Origin: Nitzschia sp. pyKryTriq1
Lineage: Eukaryota > Bacillariophyta > Bacillariophyceae > Bacillariales > Bacillariaceae
Assembly: GCA_956465555.1 (NCBI GenBank)
Contig: OY101115.1
Coordinates: 2,666,001 to 2,730,000, forward strand
Length of the DNA: 64,000 nucleotides
Direction: 5' to 3'
The position numbers were made by a program, and so were the translations under genes. Position 1 is the stretch's first letter, and each line of letters starts with the position of its first letter. The notes under the pieces are model-generated. The model did no database searches. It saw only the letters and a list, made by a program, of their open reading frames with translations, and was not told the origin of the DNA. Below, piece after piece: positions 34,214 to 45,242 of this stretch.

Positions 34214-37200
34214 CTAGATTTCTGAAATTAGTAATTGGATTTCGCTTGCTAGCTGGATCGAATGTTCCGCATTTGCGGCTTCGAGCGCCCGCGAAAGCGT
34301 GCTCCGGTGAACACGAACGCCACGCTCGAGAACATCGGCGACGAAAGCCACGCATTCGCGGTTGGCTCCCAAGTGGCGAAATGCCGCAACCACGGTGTCG
34401 ATAAAGTCAGCATCGTATGAAATAGAGAATGAATTGCATTCCTCAATGACTTTCAGAAGTAATTCTGTCCAGTCGTCTTTCGTCTGCGGTACAAGACTCC
34501 ATCGTGTATCGTTTTCGATAAAAATATCTGCATTGAACAACCTCGCGCTGTTTGCGATAGCTCGTAGTACGTCATTTTTCACCTTCATCCCAACTGCCTT
34601 TTGCGAGTTGAACTCGGAGATAGCGAAATCTAGTTCATCCAAGTGACAAGTCTCGGTATCATTCCACCACATCAGCAGACGTGCATGGAAAAAGCCCAGT
34701 GCACGCTTTACGTTCCAATATCGAGTCTTCATCCATCTCTCCCGGCTCGTGCCGACGTATTTAGCATTGTCATCGACCATCGCGCGGAGAACTCTTACCC
34801 GATTATCCATTTTGGATTTTACAACTGCTGTCATGGCCATCAAACTCAATTCCTCCGAGAGATTTCCACTGTTCAGTGCCAGATTGTACAGATTTCCCAA
34901 CTCTTTTGTGTTTCTGTTTCTCAAGAAGAATCTACCAATTTCATTGTAGCAGTCTGCCGACAGAGTGGTTTTGTCAAGTTCCTCGAAAATTTTCACGGCC
35001 TCTTCACCACGCCCGAGTTTGACAAGAGCAGAAAGACCAGCACTGCAAGTTGAACGCCACTTTGCAAGACGAGAGGTTTCTTGATCGAGCACAGAATGAA
35101 AGATTTCAACTGCACCAACCAAGTTGTTGGTCCAGCCAAGAGCATGAATTATTTCTGCAGTCAAAACGTCATTCACAACAGCTAATTCTTTCCACTGCGA
35201 TTGGTCTGGGTCGATAGCTTGTCTGCCACCCACTATTAGTGAATCGCCCCTCAGGCACTTCGCAACGTATGCCAGAAGGCGCAGCGATAAGTCGGGATGG
35301 TGTGCATTGGTGCAAGACTGCATGGCTGCAGCTAGACCCTTAAGAATTTGATCTTCCTCTCGTTTTGTCAGGTTATGACCTGTTTCTTCGATGATTTGGA
35401 GGGCGGTGGTCAATCTATGGATATGCCGGAGGGCGCTCGTCCATGGGTTTCCGACCACGGATTGCCCGTTTTTGGCAAACTCTGATTCTGCATACTGTCG
35501 AACCGCCAAACCTTCGCGGAGCACTCGTTGGCCTTGGTCTTCCCTGTTTTCCAGATGATCAAAAAGCTGAAAAGCGTCCTCATAGCACCGCAAACCACAG
35601 AGAGAAACCATGGTCGGCACAAGAAGCTCTGTTCCACTTTGTATTGTAGTGAACACTAGTAACATGGACTGGAGCACATCTCTCGTCTGGACATGGTAGC
35701 CCCTGGGTGTCGTTATCGTTTGAGGACTAGAAGCACGCCGCATCAAAAGGTCGACTCTTTTCAGGTAGAACAAACCAGTTCCAAAGCTCGAGTTGGAGTT
35801 GCAGGTTCTCATTACAGTGGCCATGTGCTCAGACATTTGTGGTAGCCATCGAGCGGCCACTGTGCCATTGCTCAATCGGGTGGCTTCCTCGCTTTCGCAG
35901 TCGTGAATAGCAAGCTCAGCACCGGGCACAATCCAGTTCTTTCTCGTCGCACTGTCAAGTATATAATCAAAGACTGAAAGAGCCCCGTGCATATTTCGAT
36001 CATGTTCACAAGCTTTCAAAACACCTAGCAAAGCATCAGAGCTGATCGTTACCCCTTCAGTGATACAGTCGTCGAACAGCTCAAGTGCTAGAGAAGACGC
36101 CCCATCACGTGCCTCAATCGCTCGCATTACCAAGTCTCGCGCAACTGGATCCAGCGTATCTCGATCTCCACCCCACTGCCACTCTTCCGCGATAGTCTTT
36201 TTGCCTCCACTGTGGAACTTGACTTCATACACTTGCATGGCTTCTTCTGGTCTCCCTGACAGTAAGCACGCTTGCATGACACTTGACACCAGATGCTGAC
36301 CGAGCTGGTTTGTCGTATAACTCGCATTGAGAAACTCTACCGCCGATTCCCATTCACCCGCCTTTCCGAGCGCAGTGCCGGCTGCCAAGACATAGGTAGT
36401 TTGATCTTGTGGGGATACCATACATAGTTGCAGGACTGCATCAAAGACTAGTTCCGCAACGGCCGACTGCTCTTGCTGTGCAAATCGAGCAATAGCATAC
36501 AATCCTTGCGGATCGGCAACGGATACGTGCACTGGATTGTATCCAGCTCCTGGATCGATCTGTCTCCAGAATAGATTGGACGCCTCTTTCCATTTTTCTT
36601 CATTGTTAGCCACGGCAATCGCGTGTTCGTAGTGACCATGTCGGAAATTTAAATTCCATAATGACAATGTATCCAAAGCTTCCTGGCAATATTCAAAGCA
36701 GGGAGTAGTCGTCGTCGTCGATCCTTCTTCTGATGGCGACTTCGACGACAACAGGCTTATTTGATGATAGGCCCGTAATATGCGTTCAATTGTATCAGAG
36801 ATGGATTTGCCATGTTTCCCCGATGGATTCAATTGACGGTTTTCGACGGCCGCCACCAAAGATGCAAGAATATCTCTCGTTTCATCGATCCAACCGACCA
36901 CCTCGTCGTGACTAGGACTGTGCGGGCGGCCTTGGCCTTGGACTTGGACTTGTTTCATACGATCCAGTAGATCATCAATGGCATGCTTCCCCGAACTGCT
37001 GTGGCTCGCGGCATTGTGTCGTGGACGAGACTTGGACGACGACGACGAAGCTCGTCTGAAATCACAACTTGTGGAAGACGAGGCCTTATAGTTGTTTGTG
37101 GACCGTGGTTTTTGACTATAAAATCGCCGTTCGTCTCGTCGAGTATTATCATCACTGGTACGTGTACTCGTAGCTGCCACAAAAGGGCATAGCGGATCAC

Positions 37201-37321
37201 GACATGATGCAGTCACGATCTGGAGTGGAGCTCTTCCCCTTGCAGTAGCAGCAGAAGCTGTCAGGCTGCCCAAGGCTCTTCTAATACCAACTGTTCTTCC
37301 TCGTGCCGACGATGCAAACAT
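34214..37321 (-). CDS. Large PPR-like organelle RNA-binding protein
   Basis: Single exon, 1035 residues. The N-terminus is rich in Arg, Ser and Ala with almost no acids for 70 residues, consistent with mitochondrial (or plastid) import. The body is all-helical with repeated 35-residue-like units, such as ALGKAGEWESAVEFLNASY, ACLLSGRPEEAMQVYEVKF and LVKLGRGEEAVKIFEELD, typical of pentatricopeptide repeats. Such proteins bind organelle transcripts for processing or translation. The repeats are degenerate and I could not set their number; a TPR-like scaffold is the alternative. The 3' end is 40 bp from the convergent histidine kinase stop. Confidence 0.72.
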   Translation of the reverse strand: MFASSARGRTVGIRRALGSLTASAATARGRAPLQIVTASCRDPLCPFVAATSTRTSDDNTRRDERRFYSQKPRSTNNYKASSSTSCDFRRASSSSSKSRPRHNAASHSSSGKHAIDDLLDRMKQVQVQGQGRPHSPSHDEVVGWIDETRDILASLVAAVENRQLNPSGKHGKSISDTIERILRAYHQISLLSSKSPSEEGSTTTTTPCFEYCQEALDTLSLWNLNFRHGHYEHAIAVANNEEKWKEASNLFWRQIDPGAGYNPVHVSVADPQGLYAIARFAQQEQSAVAELVFDAVLQLCMVSPQDQTTYVLAAGTALGKAGEWESAVEFLNASYTTNQLGQHLVSSVMQACLLSGRPEEAMQVYEVKFHSGGKKTIAEEWQWGGDRDTLDPVARDLVMRAIEARDGASSLALELFDDCITEGVTISSDALLGVLKACEHDRNMHGALSVFDYILDSATRKNWIVPGAELAIHDCESEEATRLSNGTVAARWLPQMSEHMATVMRTCNSNSSFGTGLFYLKRVDLLMRRASSPQTITTPRGYHVQTRDVLQSMLLVFTTIQSGTELLVPTMVSLCGLRCYEDAFQLFDHLENREDQGQRVLREGLAVRQYAESEFAKNGQSVVGNPWTSALRHIHRLTTALQIIEETGHNLTKREEDQILKGLAAAMQSCTNAHHPDLSLRLLAYVAKCLRGDSLIVGGRQAIDPDQSQWKELAVVNDVLTAEIIHALGWTNNLVGAVEIFHSVLDQETSRLAKWRSTCSAGLSALVKLGRGEEAVKIFEELDKTTLSADCYNEIGRFFLRNRNTKELGNLYNLALNSGNLSEELSLMAMTAVVKSKMDNRVRVLRAMVDDNAKYVGTSRERWMKTRYWNVKRALGFFHARLLMWWNDTETCHLDELDFAISEFNSQKAVGMKVKNDVLRAIANSARLFNADIFIENDTRWSLVPQTKDDWTELLLKVIEECNSFSISYDADFIDTVVAAFRHLGANRECVAFVADVLERGVRVHRSTLSRALEAANAEHSIQLASEIQLLISEI

Positions 37322-38028
37322 GACGATGGTGGTTCTTCTTCCTCTTCTTCTCTACTTCAACAGCAACAGTGCTTCTTCCACTAAAACAAGAAGGCCGACG
37401 ACGATGATGATGATTCTTCTTCTGCATGTGGAGGAGAATGAATCGAATGCAACTTCGATGTTGTGTGCAGTGTGCAGCAAGCAACCACCACCAACAGAAG
37501 CAACAACACAAGAATTCATCTCGTATTTCGTCGGCTTGTCGCAAGTCGCAACTGCGCAACAAAGAAGATCGATGACCTGGTCGACTTGCCTGGTCGGTCT
37601 CGGTGGTATTTACCCCTGCTCTCGGTGGACGATCTCTCGTCTCGGTCACCGGACGGACGGTTCCCCCCCCCATATGTACTGGGTACTACGTGGACCAGGT
37701 ACAAGTACCAGGTACCTGGTACTGTAGCAGCCACAGTACCATGTCATACCTACCGGCACCTGTGAAAGCGTTAAGATAACGTTAGGTTGTCATCGATTTC
37801 AACGGAAACCGAAAGCCGACCCGCACAAACAACACGCCAAAACACGCGTTATTCCGATGACGACTTCGAAACTTCCGAGTTCCGACCACGCCAAGTAAAG
37901 AAAACAACGTTGGCAGACATGTTCATCGTCACTAAAAAATGGTACCGGTACTGTAGTCTACTCCTACGGTAATCTACAAGATTGGATCATACAATAGGAC
38001 GACGACGACTCATTATAGAAGAAACACC
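37322..38028. other. intergenic, divergent promoters with GTAC cluster
   Basis: No supported gene. Seven GTAC tetramers lie at 37677-37742, including back-to-back GGTACC palindromes. Confidence 0.45.
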
Positions 38029-39336
38029 ATGATGCCCCTGGAAGAGAAAATGAAAGACCTAAAGGCTACGTTTCAAAAGTGCCTCGAATCCCCCGAGCCG
38101 TTTTCGGACGACCAAGAGAAAGAGACGTGCCGACGAATGGTCGAGGCCCTCCCGGAGGAACTTGTGGTCCATGCTGCAAACACATCCTATGCATTTTGGT
38201 ATCTGTCGAATTCACCAGAAAGTGCACCGTCGGAGGACGTCAAAGTTGCCATGGCCATGCGAGAAGCTCGGCGTCACTTGAGTTATATGGGAGGTGACTA
38301 CAACAAAGCTTTGCAGAATATGATCGAGTCGCTGGAATTCCGAAAAGTAAGACGATCCTTCGTTCACCCCAAATCCGTTCCATCAAGATGCTTCATTGTG
38401 TCGGGCTTCCACCACACTTACATAATGCTCTCTTACAACAACAACAACTGTTATTTTTAGGAAAAGCAGCTGGATCTATTTCGAAAATGTTTCAGCAGCC
38501 AATTTGAGATTACAGAGGAAGAGCAAGCAAGAGCGAAGGAAATGATGGAACTTGTTCGGGCGGACATGGCCAGACAATACACTGTCATGCGTGGCCATGA
38601 TAATCAACATCAATCAATCATGTTCAAATTTCCTCGCGTCAAAACTGGAGCTACGGAAGATTCGTATATTCTTTCTCAAGTCTACATGGCGGAACGAAGC
38701 ACGGCAGCTACTGAGTTTTGCTCTTTGGGCACCCAGGAGCGTAGTATCGCAGTCTATGACTTTAATGGATTTGACTCGAGTAATGCACCCCCCTTTCAAA
38801 TGCAACTGAATGCCGCAACGTTGCTCCAAAAGACCTTCCCAGAAAGACTTGGGGTTGTAGTGATGATTGAACCCCCATTTTGGTTGCGTGGCCTCTTCAA
38901 TATGATTTCGCCGTTCCTTTCGACGACAATCTCGGAAAGAGTCAAATGGGCGGCTGGTTTGGTACGCTTTATTTTTTTCATATGCAAGACTAGCAGATTG
39001 TTCTCGTACGGAAAGTGGGAAGCTCACCACCATGTTTGTCTGCTTCTGAATTCTTTCTTTTACTCGTAGGAGGAAAAGGATGCCGTGTTTGGGCCGATGA
39101 TGGAAGCGAAGCATGCAACACCATTGCTATTGTCTGCAGGGAAGCTAGATACACCAGTCAGCTTGGACCACTTTTTGGAAGATGTTCCATTTTACTGTCT
39201 CTACGACGATGTCAAGTGTGAGCGTTCCATCGAAGTGGAGGAACAGAAATTGCATCAAGTCTCGGTCACACCGCCAGAGCAGACGTCTTCTGTCTCCTCC
39301 GTTTGGAATTCAATTTCTTCAATGGCCATCTTTTAG
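38029..39336 (+). CDS. SEC14/CRAL-TRIO-like lipid-transfer domain protein, copy 1
   Basis: Three exons, 38029-38346, 38461-38961 and 39070-39336, both introns phase 0, give 361 residues. The fold is inferred from an N-terminal helical region with an MAMREARRHLSYMGG segment and a core reading ERSIAVYDFNGFD, TFPERLGVVVMIEPPFWLRGLFNMISPFL. These match the CRAL-TRIO order in which the buried strand is followed by the YPERL-like lipid gate helix and the xPFL segment. Such proteins bind a single lipid such as phosphatidylinositol. The start has two adjacent ATG codons. The C-terminal tail is Ser/Thr-rich. It is paralogous to the next gene downstream. Confidence 0.75.
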
Positions 39337-40067
39337 AAGAACATAGAAAGGACGCGACATTATAGGAAATATACTAAAGTACTCATACTATAGTACCTCG
39401 TATGTACTGGCATTCCGGTACAGTACCAGTACTGGTACCCTGTACCGGTACAAAAGTAATAGTTTGCTCTGTTGTTGATGATGATTCGTATTGGTCCATT
39501 AATTTTGCGTCGGCGTTCATTTTCCCAATGACGCGCGCGCATTGTTACATGTACAGTATGTATGTATGTACAGTATTTGGGTCGGCGTGACGCACGGACT
39601 TGGGTTCGCCTCCCGGGTCATTCGGATTCGTAGAGAACCTCTGGAGAATGTCTTTGGGCCTCAAATTTCACGACTTCCGTTCAATTAAGTATCAGTTCCT
39701 ACGTAGAATGAATTTCGCCGAACCGGTCCAAGACCGCGATGGATGATTATTATTTTCTCAACAAGACCCCGGCCATTTGGCCGGCCCCGCGCGTAGAAAG
39801 AATTCTTGATTCATTCAACGACCACCCACGCACCTGGACCACGCGCACCACGTCACAACGTCGGTACAGTACCCATACCGTTTTGCTCTGCATTTTTTCG
39901 TCTCTCTTTCGCGAACGAAAACGAAAGAGCAAAACGCTCCCACGTACTATTCACTTCAACAGGTCGAGAGTCAGGCGAAAGTCATTTCCATTGTTGCCAC
40001 CAGCTTGTTTGTTCCATCACTATTTATTGTGAAAGCTTCTAGGCTCCTATTCTAACAAGCAAGCAAG
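39337..40067. other. intergenic with GTAC cluster
   Basis: No gene seen. Nine GTAC tetramers lie in about 75 bp at 39379-39453, with a second small group at 39550-39575 (TGTACAGTATGTATGTATGTACAGTA). Confidence 0.45.
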
Positions 40068-41195
40068 ATGAATACGAAAGATGAATGTAAAAAGATCTTC
40101 GAAACTTACATGGTACTTTCCGTCGCCCCGGAGCAATCGAAAAGTCGTCGCGTCACGGAACATTTGACGGAAGAAGAATTGGAAGGAGCGGCGATGCGAT
40201 CCCACGCCTACTTTGTCTCTTCTTTGCGGTATCCGGAACTGCTCACCAAAGAAATTCGCTTTGCTACAGCCATGAGGGAGTCGTATCGTTTTCTAGATGG
40301 AATCGATGAAGTGCAAGTCGCCGTGCAGCTGCTGCAAGTCTCTCTGCGGTTTCACGCAGAAAACAAGAGCCACATCTACAGAACCTGTATGCAAGAAGAC
40401 TTTAAATACAACAGCGAAGAAGACGCGAAACTGGCTGCCCAGCGCCGAATTCGCATCACGAAGGAGAATAGTGAGGTTCAGGCTATGATCATTCGAGGGC
40501 AGGACCGGCAGAAGAACGCCGTGTGGGTCGCCATGCCTCGGAAGCAGCAAGGAGACGACCCTCAGGGGTTTGTGGACATGTTGCTATATACCATCGAGAG
40601 ATGTGCAGCAACCACAGAAGCTTTGACATTGGGAAGAAGTGATAGAATGGTCGCCGTTCTCGACTGCAAGAACTCGGCCAGTCCATCCATCAAGGCCATG
40701 AAAATGGGAATCAGCATCATGCAGGCGCACTACCCCGGCCGCTTGAAGAATCTGATCGTTTTGGACTTGAATTACATTCTACAGGGGATTTATAACTGTA
40801 TCAAGCCTTTCCTTGACCCAGACACAAGAGAAAAATTTGTGATTGTCAAGGGCACCAAGGCCAAAGAGGCTACGATCTCCGTTCATATCGACGAGTCACA
40901 AGCTCAGACGAATCTCCTCAAGAATGGCAAGTTCAGTGCAGAGGTTGACGGGGAATGGTTTCTCAAGAATGTTCCATTTCACCGACTGTACGATTATGCG
41001 CCATCATCAGAGGAGGCAACTACGCCCGAGTCGGATGTGCATCCGATGCTGCACCCCGTTTCAAGAAAGGACGAGAGCAAGATCCCTACCACGATCAAAA
41101 GCCCCAGAACATTCAAGACCAAGAGTCGGACTCTTGCAGTTGGTACGGTGACCCGCTGTATGACTCGCATTACAGTGACACCTCTTGCTACGTAG
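40068..41195 (+). CDS. SEC14/CRAL-TRIO-like lipid-transfer domain protein, copy 2
   Basis: Single exon, 375 residues. It shares the plan of the preceding gene: RFATAMRESYRFLDG aligns with MAMREARRHLSYMGG, and DRMVAVLDCKNSA...YPGRLKNLIVLDLNYILQGIYNCIKPFL aligns with the copy 1 core. It lacks both introns of copy 1, so either it arose by retroposition or the introns are younger. The last 30 residues are Arg/Thr-rich with no match to copy 1, and the true C-terminus may differ if an unrecognised intron is present. Function is inferred as lipid binding or exchange. Confidence 0.75.
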   Translation: MNTKDECKKIFETYMVLSVAPEQSKSRRVTEHLTEEELEGAAMRSHAYFVSSLRYPELLTKEIRFATAMRESYRFLDGIDEVQVAVQLLQVSLRFHAENKSHIYRTCMQEDFKYNSEEDAKLAAQRRIRITKENSEVQAMIIRGQDRQKNAVWVAMPRKQQGDDPQGFVDMLLYTIERCAATTEALTLGRSDRMVAVLDCKNSASPSIKAMKMGISIMQAHYPGRLKNLIVLDLNYILQGIYNCIKPFLDPDTREKFVIVKGTKAKEATISVHIDESQAQTNLLKNGKFSAEVDGEWFLKNVPFHRLYDYAPSSEEATTPESDVHPMLHPVSRKDESKIPTTIKSPRTFKTKSRTLAVGTVTRCMTRITVTPLAT

Positions 41196-41397
41196 AAGTG
41201 GTTGTTAACTCGGATAAAGCAAACGGTTTGCGTTTCCGGGAACATATTCAATAATAATATGGCTATGGGGGATTCTTTTGCCACAAGTTCGAACATGCAC
41301 CTGCTTGATTTTAAGAAGAAATAGAGACGAGGGGATAACGATCGTGCCCTGGCCGATAGTTTAGTATTCCCTCTTTGTAATTCTTTTAACAAATTAA

Positions 41398-42780
41398 TCA
41401 TCGCCATGGTTCTACAAAGCATAGGATTCCTTCACTCAATTCACCACCCTGCCAGCAATACCCACCTTCTAGTCCCATGGCAACGCGAGTACCGAACTTC
41501 CGCTTGAGGGTATCGGCAATCCGCTTGAAGTCGGACGGCTGCAGGCGCAGCTTGCTTGTGAGATCAGCATCTAGTGCATCAAAGCCAGCGGCAACAAGAA
41601 GAATATCCGGATCTTGTTCTGACAAGAAAGCGACGGCACGTTCCAGCGCATCTCGGTAACCGTTTTCCCAAGTAGTACCCGATGGCAAATTGATATTTTG
41701 GATGTTGCCTAATGGGCCAGTGTCGTCTGAGGAAGCTGATCGAGGATCTTCAGGATCGTCGCGAGAACGACCCAAGAAGCCGCTGGAAGCATCCTCGTGG
41801 ATCGAGCAGTACCGAATTTCTGGAATATCTTGTATACAATGGGCGATTCCGTTCCCATGATGGGCATCAATATCCAAAATTGCAACCGACTTGACTGTGG
41901 GTTGGTCCAGAGCATAAACGGCCGCAATCGCTGCACTATTCAAGAGGCACCCACCCATCCCTTTCGACCGGCATGCATGATGACCGGGTGGTCGAACCAA
42001 GGCAAACTTCGGCTTGTCGTCCTGTAATGCACTGTCAACACTTTCCATCCAGTCAGCGACAGCATTTAAGGCTGCGTCATAAGAATGTTTGTCGATCAGC
42101 GTTCGCGAGTAAACCGGATTCAGCCGCATCGGTCGATCCGCCTCTCTCGACTTTGATTCAAGCATCTCAAGGTACTCTTGCATATGCACCTTTGCAGTGT
42201 AAGACTTTGCTTGCGTCAGATCTCGCGTCGACAAAGATGAAGAATCCAACGAAAGACTTCCATTCCTACTAGCCGAAATGGATTCCAAGACACTTTGCAA
42301 ACGGCTCGGTCTGTCGGCAATCAGCTTGCGATCATATCCTCCATTGACTGGTTTCTCGGCTTCGGCTACTTCACGACCACCGCCTAAAAACCATCCTACT
42401 CCAATTCCCAGTCCACCCCAAAGAACAAATGTCTTTTCCATACCGAGTAGATTTTGGAAAATAACCTCTCCGCCAACTCCCATCACTGCACCGAGTGACA
42501 TTCCAGCTGCAAGAGCTTTGATTTTGGTGCCTGTCCATGGTCTCGAATAGTCATCGGGCATTTCCGTGTTTTCGAGGTGTTTCAAGGAAGTGGGAGAATA
42601 CTGAAAGGCAGGATCATCCAGTCCACCACTTGTTGCTTGGAGACTCGTCCGTAGTGAAGATTGTTGGAATTTTGTGGCAGTTTGGCAAGCAGAGAAGCCC
42701 AGAGTCGTTGTCGTCGTCTTCGATAAGATACCGAAAACGATGAACAAAGCGCAGCAAAAATCAACTGATCGGCGATGCAT
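41398..42780 (-). CDS. Histone-deacetylase-family hydrolase with plastid-type signal
   Basis: Single exon, 460 residues. The catalytic part (about residues 170-460) has the arginase/HDAC fold marks: PPGHHA with the His pair, DIDAHHGNG (zinc Asp and His), AGFDALDAD (zinc Asp) and a GGY near the end, so it should be an active deacetylase. It is preceded by a signal peptide (residues about 8-29) ending in LGFSACQ, a fair fit to the diatom plastid motif, and by two hydrophobic segments at about 88-105 and 118-135. That predicts a plastid or membrane location rather than nuclear. Substrate could be acetyl-lysine or an acetylated small molecule such as a polyamine. Confidence 0.85.
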   Translation of the reverse strand: MHRRSVDFCCALFIVFGILSKTTTTTLGFSACQTATKFQQSSLRTSLQATSGGLDDPAFQYSPTSLKHLENTEMPDDYSRPWTGTKIKALAAGMSLGAVMGVGGEVIFQNLLGMEKTFVLWGGLGIGVGWFLGGGREVAEAEKPVNGGYDRKLIADRPSRLQSVLESISASRNGSLSLDSSSLSTRDLTQAKSYTAKVHMQEYLEMLESKSREADRPMRLNPVYSRTLIDKHSYDAALNAVADWMESVDSALQDDKPKFALVRPPGHHACRSKGMGGCLLNSAAIAAVYALDQPTVKSVAILDIDAHHGNGIAHCIQDIPEIRYCSIHEDASSGFLGRSRDDPEDPRSASSDDTGPLGNIQNINLPSGTTWENGYRDALERAVAFLSEQDPDILLVAAGFDALDADLTSKLRLQPSDFKRIADTLKRKFGTRVAMGLEGGYCWQGGELSEGILCFVEPWR

Positions 42781-43403
42781 ATTCGAGCTACTGGCTTGCG
42801 CAAGCCCTCCTTATGACCTTGCAGGGTCGATGGTATATAGATGTACGAAAAAAATGGAATCACTCTACGCAAGTCATCAAGCCCCGTCGGCCATCTTTGC
42901 AGTGGGTGGTTGATGTTTGATCGGATCTGAAATCTTCGTTGGTTTTTTCTCATCGGATCTTTCACTTCCCGCCCCGGCGCTTGTCTTGTACACATGAATT
43001 TGGTCGGATGAGTCGATACAGTCGCTCTGTCCATCGGTCCGTCCGTCGCTGACCGACGACTCCCTCGACTTGGTCATAAATTTTACGAGCTACAGTACGA
43101 GAAAGCATGAAACGAAACAACGCAGTTGTCCAACTACTAGTAGAAATAATATCTATCTGATAGACTTCTACTGCGGGTAGACGGACTAGTACCTGTATAA
43201 TAAAAGCCTGCAGGATCTGTCATGATACTATATTGCTTCCTACTTTCCCAGGACGTTACGAAGAAGTAAGTGACCTCCAACGTTGCTGAGGGCATGCGAA
43301 ATCCAAAAGTCCAAAGCAAAAGTTCTTTTTCGTCGCCTTGATTGGCACTACTACTCGACTCCATGCGCCCCTATCTTTACTTGCCGTCTTGTATCACCTT
43401 GCT
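42781..43403. other. intergenic, HDAC promoter and 3' end of PLP gene
   Basis: No supported gene. TAGTAGA/TACTAGT inverted motifs lie at about 43130-43170. Confidence 0.4.
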
Positions 43404-45015
43404 TCAATTGTCGAGAGCCGAGTTCAGTGCTGTGTTCAAGTCGTCGATCAAGTCTCGACAGCTTTCAATGCCAACCGAGAGTCGGATCAATGTATCGTCA
43501 ATACCAAGAAGAGCTCGTTGATCGTCGGGCACGGACGCGTGTGTCATCAATGCAGGAGACTCTGCTAGCGATTCGACTGCACCCAGTGACTCAGCCAAGG
43601 CAAAGATACGCAGCTAGATGCATGTACCGGTTGGTGTCGCCATAACAGCAGCGGAAGGTGTGAGAAGACGCAACGTACTATGAACCATCCTCCTCTGCTG
43701 ATGAAAAGAGAAGCACAAAATGCTTACATTTTGCAATATCTTCCCCGACTCTACTTTTCCACCAACACAATAAAAAGTAATCATCGCGCCAAAACCGTGC
43801 TGCTGCCGCTTGGCAATTTCGTGCTGTGGATGAGAGGGCAGTCCCGGATATAAAACTCGCTTCACGGCTGGGTGACTTTCCAGGAATAGTGCAATCGCAT
43901 AGGCGTTCCTGCATATCAATGAAAAAGAAAATCAGCGGTGAGCTAATTCCACTGGCGACGACCCCATCACGCACTTGATGCATCATTCGTTAACACATAC
44001 CTTCCAGCTGCTTCCATCCGAACATGTAGTGTCTTGAGGCCACGGTGTGCCAAGAAACAATCGAACGGCGAAGGTACAGCTCCGACTCCATTTTGAATGA
44101 AACGTAGGCGCCGATACAAATCCTCGCTGTTCGTGCAAACAACTCCCATGACAACGTCCGAATGTCCCCCGATATATTTCGTGACAGAGTGGACAACCAA
44201 ATCAGCGCCATGGTCCAACGGGTTTTGAAAGTAAGGCGAGCAAAATGTGTTGTCCACAGCAAGAATGCAATTTTCCCTCGCTTTTGTCAATGATGCCACA
44301 CGAGCAATATCTGTCACCTTGAGGGTTGGATTAGTGGGAGTCTCCAGCCACAAAAGCTTTGTTTTGTCTTGGAAAGGAATCTTGTCGCTATTCATGTCGC
44401 AGAAATCAATTTCGATCCCATTCGACGGTTGAACGATGCGACGAAAATATCGCTGCGTACCTCCGTAGACATCATCAACACACATAATCTGATCTCCATG
44501 ATTCAAAAGGTGCACTACAGCGGAGGTCGCTGCAGATCCAGAAGCAAACGCCACGCAATATTCCGCATGTTCGGCGGCGGCAACGGCTCGTTCAAAAGCA
44601 CCTCTCGTTGGATTTCCTTTGTTTGGCAGCCACGACGACGATAACTGTGAGAATTTCAAGAGCTGAAGTTTGAAAATATTGATTCTAATCGAGGCGTACC
44701 TGTCCTGCTGTATTCGAATCCTAGACCAAAGCTGTTAGGGTCATCAGGTGCCGTAGCTTGACCTGGCACTGCTTGTTTGAACGTTGTTGCTAGGCTGATA
44801 GGGACGACAACAGCGCCAGTTGGATTATTCTCCCTTCCATTCGAGTGGCCTCCAGTGCCCCTGTGTTGAAGGTGGAGATAAATTGTTTCTTGACCACGAT
44901 AGGGGTCTTAGGCGGGAGTGGAACATGAGTGGGGTAGGGCAGGGCATTGAATTACTTTTTATTTCAAAGTGTCCTTACCGGCATTGGAAGTGGCATCTCG
45001 AATGGTGCTTGCCAT
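43404..45015 (-). CDS. Cystathionine gamma-lyase/synthase-type PLP enzyme
   Basis: Five exons, 45015-44979, 44906-44700, 44616-44001, 43908-43728 and 43613-43404, phases consistent, give 416 residues, the family's normal size. The enzyme belongs to the Cys/Met-metabolism PLP family of transsulfuration. Core matches are GAVVVPISLATTFKQ, FEYSRTGNPTRGAFER (across an intron), AFASGSAATSAV, DDVYGGTQRYF, LWLETPTNPTLKV, VDNTFCSPYFQNP and HSVTKYIGGHSDVVMG with the PLP lysine. The end reads LAESLGAVESLAESPALMTH. Lyase is favoured over synthase because there is no plastid signal and the text is closer to CGL. The first exon and the start of exon 2 are the uncertain part; another frame there also reads protein-like. 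Confidence 0.88.
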
Positions 45016-45242
45016 TTTGCTCTGTGTCGAAAAATTATGAGCAACATGACAAAGGACGGGGGTGTATTCGCATCAAAACATCAAATCCATTGTTCTTCGA
45101 AAGTGAGGTGCTGTGCAATGACACATGACACTCCAACATAGACACCACCGCAAGCTAGATGAAGCAAAGATACGTTTTTTCTGACACCGCCGTTCTTGCC
45201 TCCGACGGACGACGTCTGGCCGAAAAAAGGGAAAAAAGAAAG

